33,141 bases of DNA, taken from the NCBI GenBank assembly GCA_035689345.1, contig DASSLR010000089.1:1-33141 (forward strand). Direction: 5' to 3'. Of the stretch, positions 6,608 through 13,439 are shown piece after piece. The DNA comes from CF-118 sp035689345. GTDB taxonomy: Bacteria; Chloroflexota; Dormibacteria; Dormibacterales; Dormibacteraceae. Each line of letters begins with the position of its first letter. The stretch's first letter is position 1. Under the pieces are notes generated by a model that saw nothing but the letters and a program-made list of their open reading frames with translations, searched no databases and was not told the origin of the DNA. The position numbers were made by a program, and so were the translations under genes.

Positions 6608-8313
6608 GTTCGCCCCCACCCGGCGCTGCGCGCCGACCTCCCCCCACGGTGGGGAGGTGCTACCGCCACATCGCTCAGAGGTACTTCCGCCTTAGCCCCG
6701 AAGTAGCGGTCGTAAAGCTCGCCGACACGCGCGAGCGTGTCTATCTCCTCGACCGGCTTGTCGTCGCGAATGCGCACGATGCGCGGAAAGCGCAGCGCGT
6801 AACCGCTGGCATGGCGGTCGGATTCCTGGATCGAATCGAACGCCACCTCCAGCACCACCTCGGGCCGGACCATGAATCCCCACCCGGCGTCGCGGACCTG
6901 CATCTGCAGGAACTTCTCGGTCATGGTGGCGATCTCGGCGTCGGTCAGTCCCGTGTACGCCTTGCCCACGTTGACCAGCTTGTGCGACTTCGCGTCGAGC
7001 ACCGCGAACGTGTAGTCCGAAAGCACGCCCTTGCGCTTGCCGTGGCCCCACTCGACCGCCGTCACGACCACGTCGAGCGTGGCGAGCGGCCGCTTGAGCT
7101 TCAACCACGCTAGCCCGCGACGTCCTGGCGTGTACGGGCTCGAGGGATCCTTCACCATCAGGCCCTCGTTGCCCCGCTCGCGCGTCTCGGCGAAGATCCG
7201 ATCGAGGTGGTCAGGGCTGGTCGCCTCTTCGACGCGTGCGAGCAGGAAGGGATGCTCGACCCGCAGCGACTCGAGGAGGCGCCGCCGCTCCTGCAGCGGC
7301 TCGTCGAGCACCGCCCTGCCGTCGAGCCACAGCAGGTCGAAGATGACGAGCGCGACCGGCACCTCGCGTCTCAGCTCCTCGTCGACGACCTTGCGCCCGA
7401 GCCGGTGCTGCAGCTCGAAGAAGCGGAGCACCCGGCCGTCGCGGTGCGCGAGCACCTCGCCGTCGAACATCACACCGTGCGGCAGCTTCATCGCCGCCTC
7501 GGCGAGCTCGGGGAATGCAGCGGTTGTCTCTTTGAGATCGCGCGAGAACAGCTCGACGCGACCGTCGAGGTGGTGCAGCTGGCAGCGGACGCCGTCGTAC
7601 TTCTCCTCCGTCCACACCTTGCCCGCGCCCATGCGGTCGAAGCCCTCCTGGGCGGTTTCGACCGGGCTCGCGAGCATGAAGCGGAACGGTTGAAACGGCG
7701 TCACCCTGGTGCTCTCGAACTGCTTGTGCTTGCAGCGCACGGCGGTCTCGCCGATGTCGCCGGTGATGAGATGCACGCGCTTCACCTGCGCGATCGGCAC
7801 GTTGAACGCTTCGGCGATCGCGGCCTCGACCAGGCCTTCGCTCAACCCGATGCGCATCTCGCCGGAAATGACCTTGACGACGAATCGCGCCGCCCTGGCG
7901 TCGATGCGTCGCAGCAGCTCGTCGAGAGGCGCGGCCTTGGCGCCGCCCTTCGCGGCCCGGATCGCCTCCAGGGTGGCCGCGACCTCTTCGAGCGAAACGT
8001 CCTGGCCCTCGGTCCTGCCATCGAGCGCGTCGCCGGCCCAGTCCCCGAGGTCCGAGTGCCGGCGAAAGATGCGCGAAAGCTCTTCGTCCGAGCGCCCCGA
8101 GATCTCCGACACGACGCGGTTCAGGTTCCGCCAGCCGAGGCCGAGCGTCTGCCGCTTCGACGGCCCAAACGCGCGGCCGCTCATGTACGTGGCGGCGAGC
8201 CGGAGGTCCTCGTCGTCGGTCAGGGAGCGGAGGTAGGCTCCGAGCACTCGCGTCTTCTGGAGAGTGGCGGGCGTCGCCCCGATCTCTGCGCCAACGCGCG
8301 CGAATTCCAACAC
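6604..8313 (-). CDS. ATP-dependent DNA ligase (archaeal/LigB-like type)
   Basis: This 569-residue enzyme seals nicks by adenylation of a Lys. An N-terminal DNA-binding domain (about 1-210) precedes the nucleotidyltransferase domain with motif I EEKYDGVR (adenylated K238), motif III/IIIa FDGEVLA and LVIFDLLWL, motif IV EGLMVKD and motif V WLKLKR; an OB-fold follows (about 415-540). This is the three-domain ligase layout of archaea and some bacteria, distinct from LigD, as no polymerase or phosphoesterase domain is present. The normal end should be near ELYDRYFG; about 26 extra residues (VPLSDVAVAPP then an Arg/Gly-rich tail) are encoded by a palindrome-bearing segment. The GTG at 8313 has a -10 box eight bases upstream. 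It heads a four-gene operon and is presumably an accessory to an NAD-dependent LigA elsewhere. Confidence 0.95.
   Translation of the reverse strand: MLEFARVGAEIGATPATLQKTRVLGAYLRSLTDDEDLRLAATYMSGRAFGPSKRQTLGLGWRNLNRVVSEISGRSDEELSRIFRRHSDLGDWAGDALDGRTEGQDVSLEEVAATLEAIRAAKGGAKAAPLDELLRRIDARAARFVVKVISGEMRIGLSEGLVEAAIAEAFNVPIAQVKRVHLITGDIGETAVRCKHKQFESTRVTPFQPFRFMLASPVETAQEGFDRMGAGKVWTEEKYDGVRCQLHHLDGRVELFSRDLKETTAAFPELAEAAMKLPHGVMFDGEVLAHRDGRVLRFFELQHRLGRKVVDEELRREVPVALVIFDLLWLDGRAVLDEPLQERRRLLESLRVEHPFLLARVEEATSPDHLDRIFAETRERGNEGLMVKDPSSPYTPGRRGLAWLKLKRPLATLDVVVTAVEWGHGKRKGVLSDYTFAVLDAKSHKLVNVGKAYTGLTDAEIATMTEKFLQMQVRDAGWGFMVRPEVVLEVAFDSIQESDRHASGYALRFPRIVRIRDDKPVEEIDTLARVGELYDRYFGAKAEVPLSDVAVAPPHRGGRSARSAGWGRT
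6622..6691. repeat. Palindromes plus a 24-base-period direct repeat inside the ligase 3' end
   Basis: Two inverted repeats stand side by side: GGCGC/GCGCC within 6622-6634, and ACCTCCCC (6636-6643) with GGGGAGGT (6651-6658). Next comes a near-exact duplication, GAGGTGCTACCGCC (6654-6667) and GAGGTACTTCCGCC (6678-6691), 24 bases apart. The block encodes the atypical C-terminal tail of the ligase, as though a repeat element had been absorbed into the reading frame. Confidence 0.6.
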
Positions 8314-8320
8314 AGTCGCC

Positions 8321-8327
8321 TATCGTA
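8321..8327. promoter_or_regulatory. Overlapping divergent -10 boxes for ligase operon and small Cys-rich gene
   Basis: The seven bases TATCGTA contain TATCGT on the plus strand (8321-8326) and TACGAT on the minus strand (8327-8322). Each is exactly eight bases from a start codon, ATG 8335 to the right and GTG 8313 to the left. This would be a symmetric promoter giving two leaderless divergent messages. No strong -35 is visible for either. Confidence 0.5.
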
Positions 8328-8334
8328 GGGGCCG

Positions 8335-8547
8335 ATGCGCCGGTGCCCGTACCTGGAGGAGCTCGTCAAAGACCGGCGCGCGCTGCTACGCGTGTACCAG
8401 TTCGACTGCCACGTCGACCATCAGTCCAAGCGCAAATACTCGCTCACGGATTCGCCACCGATCTGCGTTCGCAACTTCGAGGACTGCCACCTCTTCCAAT
8501 CCGAGAAGCACCGCGAGGATCGGACCATTTCCCGTTATACGGATTAG
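8335..8547 (+). CDS. Small cysteine-rich protein of unknown function
   Basis: The product has 70 residues and I do not recognise a family. It begins MRRCPYLEELV and carries four cysteines (C4, C25, C44, C51) and two His (FDCHVDH) spaced as in a small metal-binding or Fe-S fold, with charged residues elsewhere and no membrane segment. The stop is eight bases before the next ATG, so it is translated with the zinc-ribbon gene that follows. The leaderless start agrees with the -10 box at 8321. It shares this promoter with the DNA ligase operon on the other strand, so joint expression is likely. The codon pattern and conserved-looking cysteine spacing argue that it is a real gene rather than a chance frame. 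Confidence 0.6.
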   Translation: MRRCPYLEELVKDRRALLRVYQFDCHVDHQSKRKYSLTDSPPICVRNFEDCHLFQSEKHREDRTISRYTD

Positions 8548-8555
8548 TAGTGCGC

Positions 8556-8909
8556 ATGTGCCCCGTCTGCTCCGCCCCCGCCTTCTCGCTCGACGGAGCC
8601 TGTGTCTTCTGCCACGCCCCGCTGTCCGAGCAGGGTGACGAGCAGGAGCTGCTGGAGTACCTGGCGGAGCGGATCCCGTCGCCGCATGTCAAACGTGGAC
8701 CGTGGAATCGAGGCCCCATCACGGAGGCCGCGTTCGAGGTCGCCGGAAAGACGTTTCGGGCGCGCTGGAAGAACGAGGCGCTGGAGCTCGAGCCGCCCGT
8801 GGATCTCACCGCGTGGCTCGACCTGCTCCTGACGCGGCTCAGCGATGGGGCAATGCAGGACGGCAACCTGCGCCGGTCGGTCCTGCGCTCGGGCTGGGCC
8901 CTCCGCTAG
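8556..8909 (+). CDS. Small zinc-ribbon protein, unknown function
   Basis: The 117-residue product opens with a zinc knuckle, CPVC (residues 2-5) and CVFC (about 16-19), giving four cysteine ligands. The rest is acidic and amphipathic (DEQELLEYLAERI) and then a strand-rich part (FEVAGKTFRARWKNEALELEP) before helices to the end. No family is recognised. An in-frame GTG at 8550 would add two residues. It directly follows the 70-residue cysteine-rich gene and likely forms a two-gene unit opposite the ligase operon. The zinc ribbon could bind nucleic acid or a protein partner. Confidence 0.6.
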   Translation: MCPVCSAPAFSLDGACVFCHAPLSEQGDEQELLEYLAERIPSPHVKRGPWNRGPITEAAFEVAGKTFRARWKNEALELEPPVDLTAWLDLLLTRLSDGAMQDGNLRRSVLRSGWALR

Positions 8910-8933
8910 GTCCCCGACACGGCAGTCACGCAT

Positions 8934-8988
8934 TTGTGCGCAAAAGCACTCAGAACGCAGCGTGAGGCGCGTAATTGTGCACAAAAGC
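8934..8988. repeat. Paired 14-base repeats in a convergent gap
   Basis: TTGTGCGCAAAAGC (8934-8947) and TTGTGCACAAAAGC (8975-8988) differ by one base and are 41 bases apart, about four helical turns. The second contains a perfect 10-base palindrome, TTGTGCACAA. They fill the 97-base gap between two converging genes, where an operator for either is not expected. Confidence 0.6.
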
Positions 8989-9006
8989 TGATTTGAGCCG
9001 GCTCCG

Positions 9007-9975
9007 CTAGAGAGCCAGCTGCAGCTGCTCCGTCGCCTCGAGCGCCGACGCGCGGATGCCGCGTTTGCGCAGCGAGCGCGCGAAATCCTCTGTGTAGCCG
9101 TGCACCGTGTAGACCTGGCCGGCGCCGGATCGCTCGACCACGTCCATCAGCTCATCGAAGTCGCAGTGATCGGAGAGGTCGAACGTCGCGTCGGCGCCGA
9201 ACAACCGCGCGAACTCCGCGTCCTTGGCCCAACCTGACACGAGCGCGGTGCGGTAGCGCCCGAGCCGCCGCACCTCGTCCTTGCCGGCCGGGGGCGCGAT
9301 GACGACGCGGCCGCGAGAGTCGCCATCGAGCTCGATCCACTCCGGCAGCCGCCGGCCCGCGTTCGCGTAAGCCTGGGCGCAGGGAACGCAGCGCTTCTCG
9401 AGAGAGAACTCGAATCCGTATGGCTGCAGCGCCAGCATGATCTCTTCGGTCTTGCCCAGCGCGTGGCACAACAGCACGGGAGCGACGCGGCTGTCGAGGG
9501 CGCGCCGGCACCACATGGCGATGGCTTCCACCGTCGCATCCGGATCGCCAAACCGAAAGTGAGGGCGGCCGTATGTGGTCTCGACGATCAGCACGTCCGC
9601 CTTCGGCACGTGGGTCTGCTTCCGTGTGCCCGGCACTCGCAGCTTGATGTCGCCGGTGTAGAGGAGCGTCGTGCCGTCGTGCTCGAACAGCAACTGCGCG
9701 GATCCGAGCATGTGACCGGCCGAAAGCAGCGTCACCGTCGCGTGACCGCGGCGCATGGGCTCGTCGTAGCCGAGCATCCGCCAGCCCCGCGGCCTGCGTG
9801 ACTCCGGGATCAGCGCCAGCGTCTGGGGCGTGAGCAGGGCCTCGCGATGGCGGCGCGCGTGATCGGTGTGAGCGTGCGAGATGAATGCGAACGACCGCAC
9901 GACCAGCGGGTCGAGCCACAGCTTGTGGCTCGGCAGCGAGACTCCGTGATCCCAGGCGACGTGATACGCGGTCAT
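9007..9975 (-). CDS. MBL-fold exonuclease, DNA-ligase-associated/beta-CASP-like
   Basis: This 322-residue protein has the MBL signature SHAHTDH (H34, H36, D38, H39), then SAGHMLGSAQ (H88) and YTGDIK (D109). SAGHMLGSAQ plus the TGDI step is typical of the RNA/DNA-processing MBL branch (CPSF73/SNM1/Artemis and the bacterial ligase-associated exonuclease family TIGR04122). The C-terminal part with SGWAKD, LSDHCDFDEL and VYTVHG matches the closing motifs B and C of that family. A 3' or 5' nuclease acting in DNA repair is likely. The ATG overlaps the nnrE stop by four bases. The ATP-dependent ligase lies only about 0.7 kb downstream on the same strand. Confidence 0.85.
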   Translation of the reverse strand: MTAYHVAWDHGVSLPSHKLWLDPLVVRSFAFISHAHTDHARRHREALLTPQTLALIPESRRPRGWRMLGYDEPMRRGHATVTLLSAGHMLGSAQLLFEHDGTTLLYTGDIKLRVPGTRKQTHVPKADVLIVETTYGRPHFRFGDPDATVEAIAMWCRRALDSRVAPVLLCHALGKTEEIMLALQPYGFEFSLEKRCVPCAQAYANAGRRLPEWIELDGDSRGRVVIAPPAGKDEVRRLGRYRTALVSGWAKDAEFARLFGADATFDLSDHCDFDELMDVVERSGAGQVYTVHGYTEDFARSLRKRGIRASALEATEQLQLAL

Positions 9976-10631
9976 CCGAGGACCAGGCGCAGCGCCTCGT
10001 TGGGGATGCCGATGTCGGCGACCGTGACGTCGCCGGCGACCCTGGGGCCGTCGGCCTTCAGCAGGCCGCTCTTGGGCAGGGTGAAGGTGATGGTCGCGTC
10101 CGCGTGCACAGTAGGAGCGTAGGCGACGCCCGAGTCCGCGTCGAGCCCGGAGGGCACGTCGATCGCGACCACGCGCAGCCCTGACGCATTGATCGCTTCG
10201 ATCCACTCGGCAAACCTGCCCTCAGGCGCGCGATTGAGGCCGGTGCCGAAGATGCCGTCCAGCACGACGTCCGCGCCCGCCAGCGCCGGCCGGTCGCCGA
10301 CCGTCACACCGATCGCCTCGAGCGCGGCCAGCTCGCGCGCGGCGTGACGACCGCCCAAGCGAGAGCGGTCGACGCAGCTCACCGAAGCGAGACGGCCCCA
10401 CCGATGCAGGTGCCGCGCCGCCGCGAGGCCGTCGCCGGCGTTGTTGCCCACGCCGCACACGACGGCGGTGCGCGCCTCGCACATCCGCGCGGCCTGCCAG
10501 CCGGCCGCCTCCATCAGCCAGTCGAGGGCGATGCCGAATCGCTCGGAGGCGAGCCGGTCGAGCTCCCTGACCTGCGCGCTAGTGAGGGTGCGCGGAGGGT
10601 CGCTGGACGACAAAGGAGCAGTACGGGTCAC
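9972..10631 (-). CDS. nnrE: NAD(P)H-hydrate epimerase
   Basis: The enzyme (YjeF N-terminal domain) interconverts R and S forms of damaged NAD(P)HX so that a dehydratase can repair it. The 219-residue product has the family's nucleotide motif CGVGNNAGDGLAAARHL (residues 59-75), FGTGLNR (about 128-134) and the cation/substrate loop DVPSGLDADSG (158-168). No NnrD dehydratase domain is fused, so the partner must be elsewhere. The GTG at 10631 makes the gene overlap the SufR-like gene by 53 bases; a TTG at 10613 is the alternative and leaves the normal RTLTSAQ N-terminus. Its stop overlaps the exonuclease start. Confidence 0.92.
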   Translation of the reverse strand: MTRTAPLSSSDPPRTLTSAQVRELDRLASERFGIALDWLMEAAGWQAARMCEARTAVVCGVGNNAGDGLAAARHLHRWGRLASVSCVDRSRLGGRHAARELAALEAIGVTVGDRPALAGADVVLDGIFGTGLNRAPEGRFAEWIEAINASGLRVVAIDVPSGLDADSGVAYAPTVHADATITFTLPKSGLLKADGPRVAGDVTVADIGIPNEALRLVLG

Positions 10632-11223
10632 GCCGGTGGATGGAGTCGGACTGGGAGACCGCCGTGTCCAGCAGGCGCGAGATGAGCTGCGGCGTGATCG
10701 TGCAGACCTGGGGGAACTTCAGCGCGGTGTTGCGGAAGGGGCAGTTGTGAATCGTGACCTGCACTCCTTCTTCTACCTCAGTCTGCTCGGCCAGCGTGCC
10801 GGCGCGGCCGATCCAGGCCACCACGCGCCGCAGCTTTTCATCGAAGTCGAGATCCTCGATGTCCCTGGCTATGGCCTCGGCATGACGCGCGGCCACGCGC
10901 GAGAAGATCTCGTCCAGCGCCTCCGGCCCGCCCAGCTCCTGCACCTCCTGCAGGACCATCGTCGCCAGCTGCCCGTAGCGCTTCGGGAAAACCGAATCGG
11001 CGCGCTCGGTCAGGCTGAAGAGGAGGGAGGGGCGGCCGCGCGCGCCACGCTCGGGGTGGCTCACGACGAGGCCGTCGCGCTCGAGGTTGGTCAGGTGCTG
11101 GCGCACCGCGTTGGGCGTGACGCCGAGGTCGGACGCGATCGTTTCAGCGCTGGCGCGGCCTTTGCGCCTAAGGAGCTCCAGCACCTCCATGCGGGTCGAA
11201 CGGCCGGCAATCATCGAGGGCAT
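10579..11223 (-). CDS. SufR-like winged-helix regulator with three conserved Cys (probable Fe-S sensor)
   Basis: This 214-residue protein has an N-terminal winged helix (about 10-65; ETIASDLGVTPNAVRQHLTNLERDGLV) with the GARGRPS wing. The C-terminal domain carries C161 (HNCPF), C174 (PQVC) and C202 (PYCSF), matching the Cys set that holds an Fe-S cluster in SufR-type repressors. In SufR the cluster controls DNA binding to the suf operon; no suf genes lie here, so its target is local or distant. It is divergent from an unknown plus-strand gene across a promoter with an inverted repeat (11249-11268) and is first in an operon with nnrE and the exonuclease. Its last 53 bases overlap nnrE. Confidence 0.85.
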   Translation of the reverse strand: MPSMIAGRSTRMEVLELLRRKGRASAETIASDLGVTPNAVRQHLTNLERDGLVVSHPERGARGRPSLLFSLTERADSVFPKRYGQLATMVLQEVQELGGPEALDEIFSRVAARHAEAIARDIEDLDFDEKLRRVVAWIGRAGTLAEQTEVEEGVQVTIHNCPFRNTALKFPQVCTITPQLISRLLDTAVSQSDSIHRRDPYCSFVVQRPSAHPH

Positions 11224-11248
11224 AGGTCCGGCAGGGTGCCGCTAAACA

Positions 11249-11268
11249 CTGTAACCGATTTATTACAG
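11249..11268. promoter_or_regulatory. Candidate operator, inverted repeat CTGTAA-N8-TTACAG
   Basis: CTGTAA (11249-11254) and TTACAG (11263-11268) are exact inverted half-sites eight bases apart. They sit between the SufR-like regulator and the promoter of the divergent gene, ending seven bases before its -35 box. Binding by the adjacent regulator is inference. Confidence 0.5.
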
Positions 11269-11275
11269 GTGATGC

Positions 11276-11303
11276 TTGACAAAATCCCGAGCGCCTTTAG
11301 ACT
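11276..11303 (+). promoter_or_regulatory. Sigma-70-like promoter for the 11325 gene
   Basis: TTGACA (11276-11281) is followed after 16 bases by TAGACT (11298-11303). It is one of the clearest housekeeping promoters in the window and lies just right of the inverted repeat. Confidence 0.7.
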
Positions 11304-11324
11304 TTATGGCGGAGAGAGATGCCA

Positions 11325-11633
11325 ATGATCAAGCAGGCCAACCGAGCCATCGAGCACATGACGGCCCGAGACCGGCGAGTGCAGCGCGCCAAGTACGCGC
11401 GCCGCGACAAGATGCACTACATCGACAAGCTCCTGAACGAGCTCGAGATGCTGAACCTCGCCGACCAGCGGTCCATGCCGCCCGTGCTTTCGGTGGCGGT
11501 AAACAAGGTCATCGAGGAATCACCTGAGGTCACCGTGCTGGCGCAGGCCAAGCCTGGCTCCGTGATGGAGGCGATGGACGCCCTCTACGAGATCCAGGAC
11601 AGCCTGATGTACAACCAGATCGAGGACGAGTAA
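11325..11633 (+). CDS. Unrecognised small helical protein under a strong promoter
   Basis: The 102-residue protein is predicted mostly helical and is charged: a basic N-terminal part (ARDRRVQRAKYARRDKMHY) is followed by an amphipathic helix (IDKLLNELEMLNLAD) and an acidic C-terminus (EIQDSLMYNQIEDE). There is no signal peptide, no cysteine and no known motif. GGAGAG at 11311-11316 is eight bases from the ATG at 11325; an earlier ATG at 11319 is too close to it. It has its own sigma-70 promoter and a strong terminator, so it is a single-gene unit. The basic/acidic split could mean binding to nucleic acid or a ribosomal partner, but nothing proves it. Confidence 0.7.
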   Translation: MIKQANRAIEHMTARDRRVQRAKYARRDKMHYIDKLLNELEMLNLADQRSMPPVLSVAVNKVIEESPEVTVLAQAKPGSVMEAMDALYEIQDSLMYNQIEDE

Positions 11634-11651
11634 CCGGAGCTAGCTCAAACA

Positions 11652-11684
11652 GGCCGGGCTCATCTGGGCCCGGCCTTCTTCTTT
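11652..11684 (+). terminator. Intrinsic terminator
   Basis: GGCCGGGC (11652-11659) pairs with GCCCGGCC (11668-11675) around an eight-base loop and is followed by TTCTTCTTT. It ends the unknown gene at 11325-11633. The next 120 bases hold no gene that I can support. Confidence 0.85.
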
Positions 11685-11807
11685 GCCCGTCGCACCTCTG
11701 CTGACTGTGGGCGCGGCAGGTGGCGGCGCTGTGGAGGCATTTGCGCCTTTAGCTTCGCCGCTGCAACGGTTGAGGAGCAGCCGTCCGGCCGCGCCCTGAT
11801 CTCAGTT

Positions 11808-11828
11808 TTGAACACGTTCAATTATACT
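11808..11828 (+). promoter_or_regulatory. TetR operator abutting the -10 box of its own gene
   Basis: TTGAAC-AC-GTTCAA (11808-11821) is an inverted repeat with a two-base centre. It is followed after one base by TATACT (11823-11828), and the GTG start is six bases further on. A repressor here would block the promoter, the usual arrangement of TetR autoregulation. Confidence 0.6.
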
Positions 11829-11834
11829 GGGACG

Positions 11835-12524
11835 GTGATTGCCGTGGCCGCGCCGCTCGGTTCCAAAGGTGAGCGGACACGCGAGCGGATACTCGACGTA
11901 GCGCTGGACCTCTTCCGCCAGCACGGCTACGAGGCGACCACCATGCGCATGATCGCCACCGCAGCTGGCGTTGCCCTCGGGAACAGCTACTACTACTTCC
12001 CTTCCAAGGACCATCTGGTGCAGGCCTTCTACGAGCGGATGCACGCCGAGCTGGTGGAGGCTTGCCGGGGAACCCTGGAGCACGAGGTCGCCTTGAGGGC
12101 TCGACTCCGCCTGGTGATGCGCACCAGGCTCGATGTTCTGAGGCCGTACCACGCGGTATCCGGAACTCTGTTCCGTACAGCCTCAGATCCGCAGAGTCCC
12201 TTGAACCCGTTCAGCGATGCCTCGGGCCCCACGCGCCGCGCCAGCATCGACTTTTTGCGCGAGGTCATAGCCGGATCAAACGCGCGACTGCCCCGTGACG
12301 TCGCGCCGACATTGCCGCACCTGCTGTGGCTCTACGAACTCGGTTTGGTCCTTTTCTGGGTCCACGATCGCTCGCCCGCGCAGCGGCGATCCTACGAGTT
12401 GGTGGATGACACCACCGACGCCATCGTCCGCCTTCTCGCCCTGGCGCATCTCCCGGGCTTGAGGACGATTCGCAAGCGGACGCTGCTGTGGGTGTCCACG
12501 CTCGTCAACGAAGCCGCTTCGTGA
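11835..12524 (+). CDS. TetR-family transcriptional regulator
   Basis: From the GTG at 11835 the product is 229 residues. The N-terminal helix-turn-helix (about 12-60) contains RERILDVALDLFRQHGYEATTM then IATAAGVALGNSYYYFPSKDHL, a textbook TetR motif. The C-terminal ligand domain is not recognisable. The start lies six bases after a TATACT box, so the message is probably leaderless; an in-frame TTG at 11808 lies within the operator and is unlikely. The stop overlaps the epimerase GTG (GTGA), so regulator and epimerase are co-expressed, and a DCC oxidoreductase follows. The regulator probably senses a substrate or product of these two genes. Confidence 0.92.
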   Translation: MIAVAAPLGSKGERTRERILDVALDLFRQHGYEATTMRMIATAAGVALGNSYYYFPSKDHLVQAFYERMHAELVEACRGTLEHEVALRARLRLVMRTRLDVLRPYHAVSGTLFRTASDPQSPLNPFSDASGPTRRASIDFLREVIAGSNARLPRDVAPTLPHLLWLYELGLVLFWVHDRSPAQRRSYELVDDTTDAIVRLLALAHLPGLRTIRKRTLLWVSTLVNEAAS

Positions 12525-13432
12525 CTGTCCGTCGAGTCGTGCTCGCGGGAGGCAGTGGCTTCCTCGGCCAGTCCCTCGCCAAGGAACTCCTCTCCGCCGG
12601 TGCCGATGTTGACGTCCTGACACGCTCGCCGGAGGTCAACATTCTTGGCCGGGCTGTGGCCTGGGACGGATCAACCGTCGGCGACTGGTCTCGAGTCCTG
12701 ACGGGCGCGGACGCGCTCGTGAACTTCACCGGGAAAAGCGTCAACTGCCGCTACACCCCCGCCAACCGACGGGAAATTCTGGAGTCGCGGTTGCGCTCGG
12801 TCGAGGCGCTCGGGAGAGCGTTAAACGCGTGCACGGCACCGCCGCCTGTGTGGGTGCAGGCCGCGTCTCTCGCCATCTACGGGAATCCAGGCGCGACGCC
12901 ATGTGATGAGACTGCGTCGCCGGGAAGTGGTTTCTCGGTGGAGGTGTGCCGGCGATGGGAGGAGGCGTTCAACGACTGTGGGGTGCGGTCAACCCGGAGG
13001 GTCCTTCTGCGAATAGGTTTCGTCCTCGGCGCCGGTGGCGGCGCGCTGGAGCCGCTCGCTCGCCTGGCGCGGCTCGGCCTCGGCGGCCCCGCCGGCTCGG
13101 GCCACCAGTACATCAGCTGGCTTCACGTCGCCGACCTGAACCGGATGCTCCTGTGGGCGATCGATTCCGGGGACGCGGTCGGGACGTACAACGCCACCGG
13201 TCCCGAGCCGGTCACGAACGCTGAGTTCATGGCCACGCTGCGCAGGGCGGTTGGACGCCCGTGGAGCCCGCCTGTTCCCGCCTGGATGGTCAGAGTCGGC
13301 GCCTGGGCGATGCGGACCGAGCCCGAGCTGGTCCTGTCCGGCCGCCGGTGCCTTCCGCAGCGGCTGATCGCGCAGGGATTCAAGTTCACATACCCAGCCC
13401 TCGATGCCGCCCTGAGCGACATCCTGAAATGA
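12521..13432 (+). CDS. TIGR01777-family NAD(P)-dependent epimerase/SDR
   Basis: The product has 303 residues. GGSGFLGQSLAKEL near the N-terminus is the Rossmann glycine motif; the NFTGKSVNCRYT stretch, ESRLRSVEALGRAL, and YISWLHVADLNRMLLWAI are the segments that define the TIGR01777 (SDR39U1) subfamily. A short C-terminal domain (DUF1731-like; SGRRCLPQRLIAQGFKFTYP) ends it, the full family length. The family is linked to uncertain sugar or cofactor chemistry and often co-occurs with DCC proteins, as here. The GTG at 12521 overlaps the TetR stop by four bases. Confidence 0.92.
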   Translation: MTVRRVVLAGGSGFLGQSLAKELLSAGADVDVLTRSPEVNILGRAVAWDGSTVGDWSRVLTGADALVNFTGKSVNCRYTPANRREILESRLRSVEALGRALNACTAPPPVWVQAASLAIYGNPGATPCDETASPGSGFSVEVCRRWEEAFNDCGVRSTRRVLLRIGFVLGAGGGALEPLARLARLGLGGPAGSGHQYISWLHVADLNRMLLWAIDSGDAVGTYNATGPEPVTNAEFMATLRRAVGRPWSPPVPAWMVRVGAWAMRTEPELVLSGRRCLPQRLIAQGFKFTYPALDAALSDILK

Positions 13433-13439
13433 GCCCTTC

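Noticed and set aside
7207..8328. 373-residue plus-strand frame opposite the ligase
   Set aside because: The ligase motifs are continuous on the minus strand.
11686..11807. Hidden gene or RNA in the gap before TetR
   Set aside because: No coding frame, stem or motif beyond the terminator and promoter.
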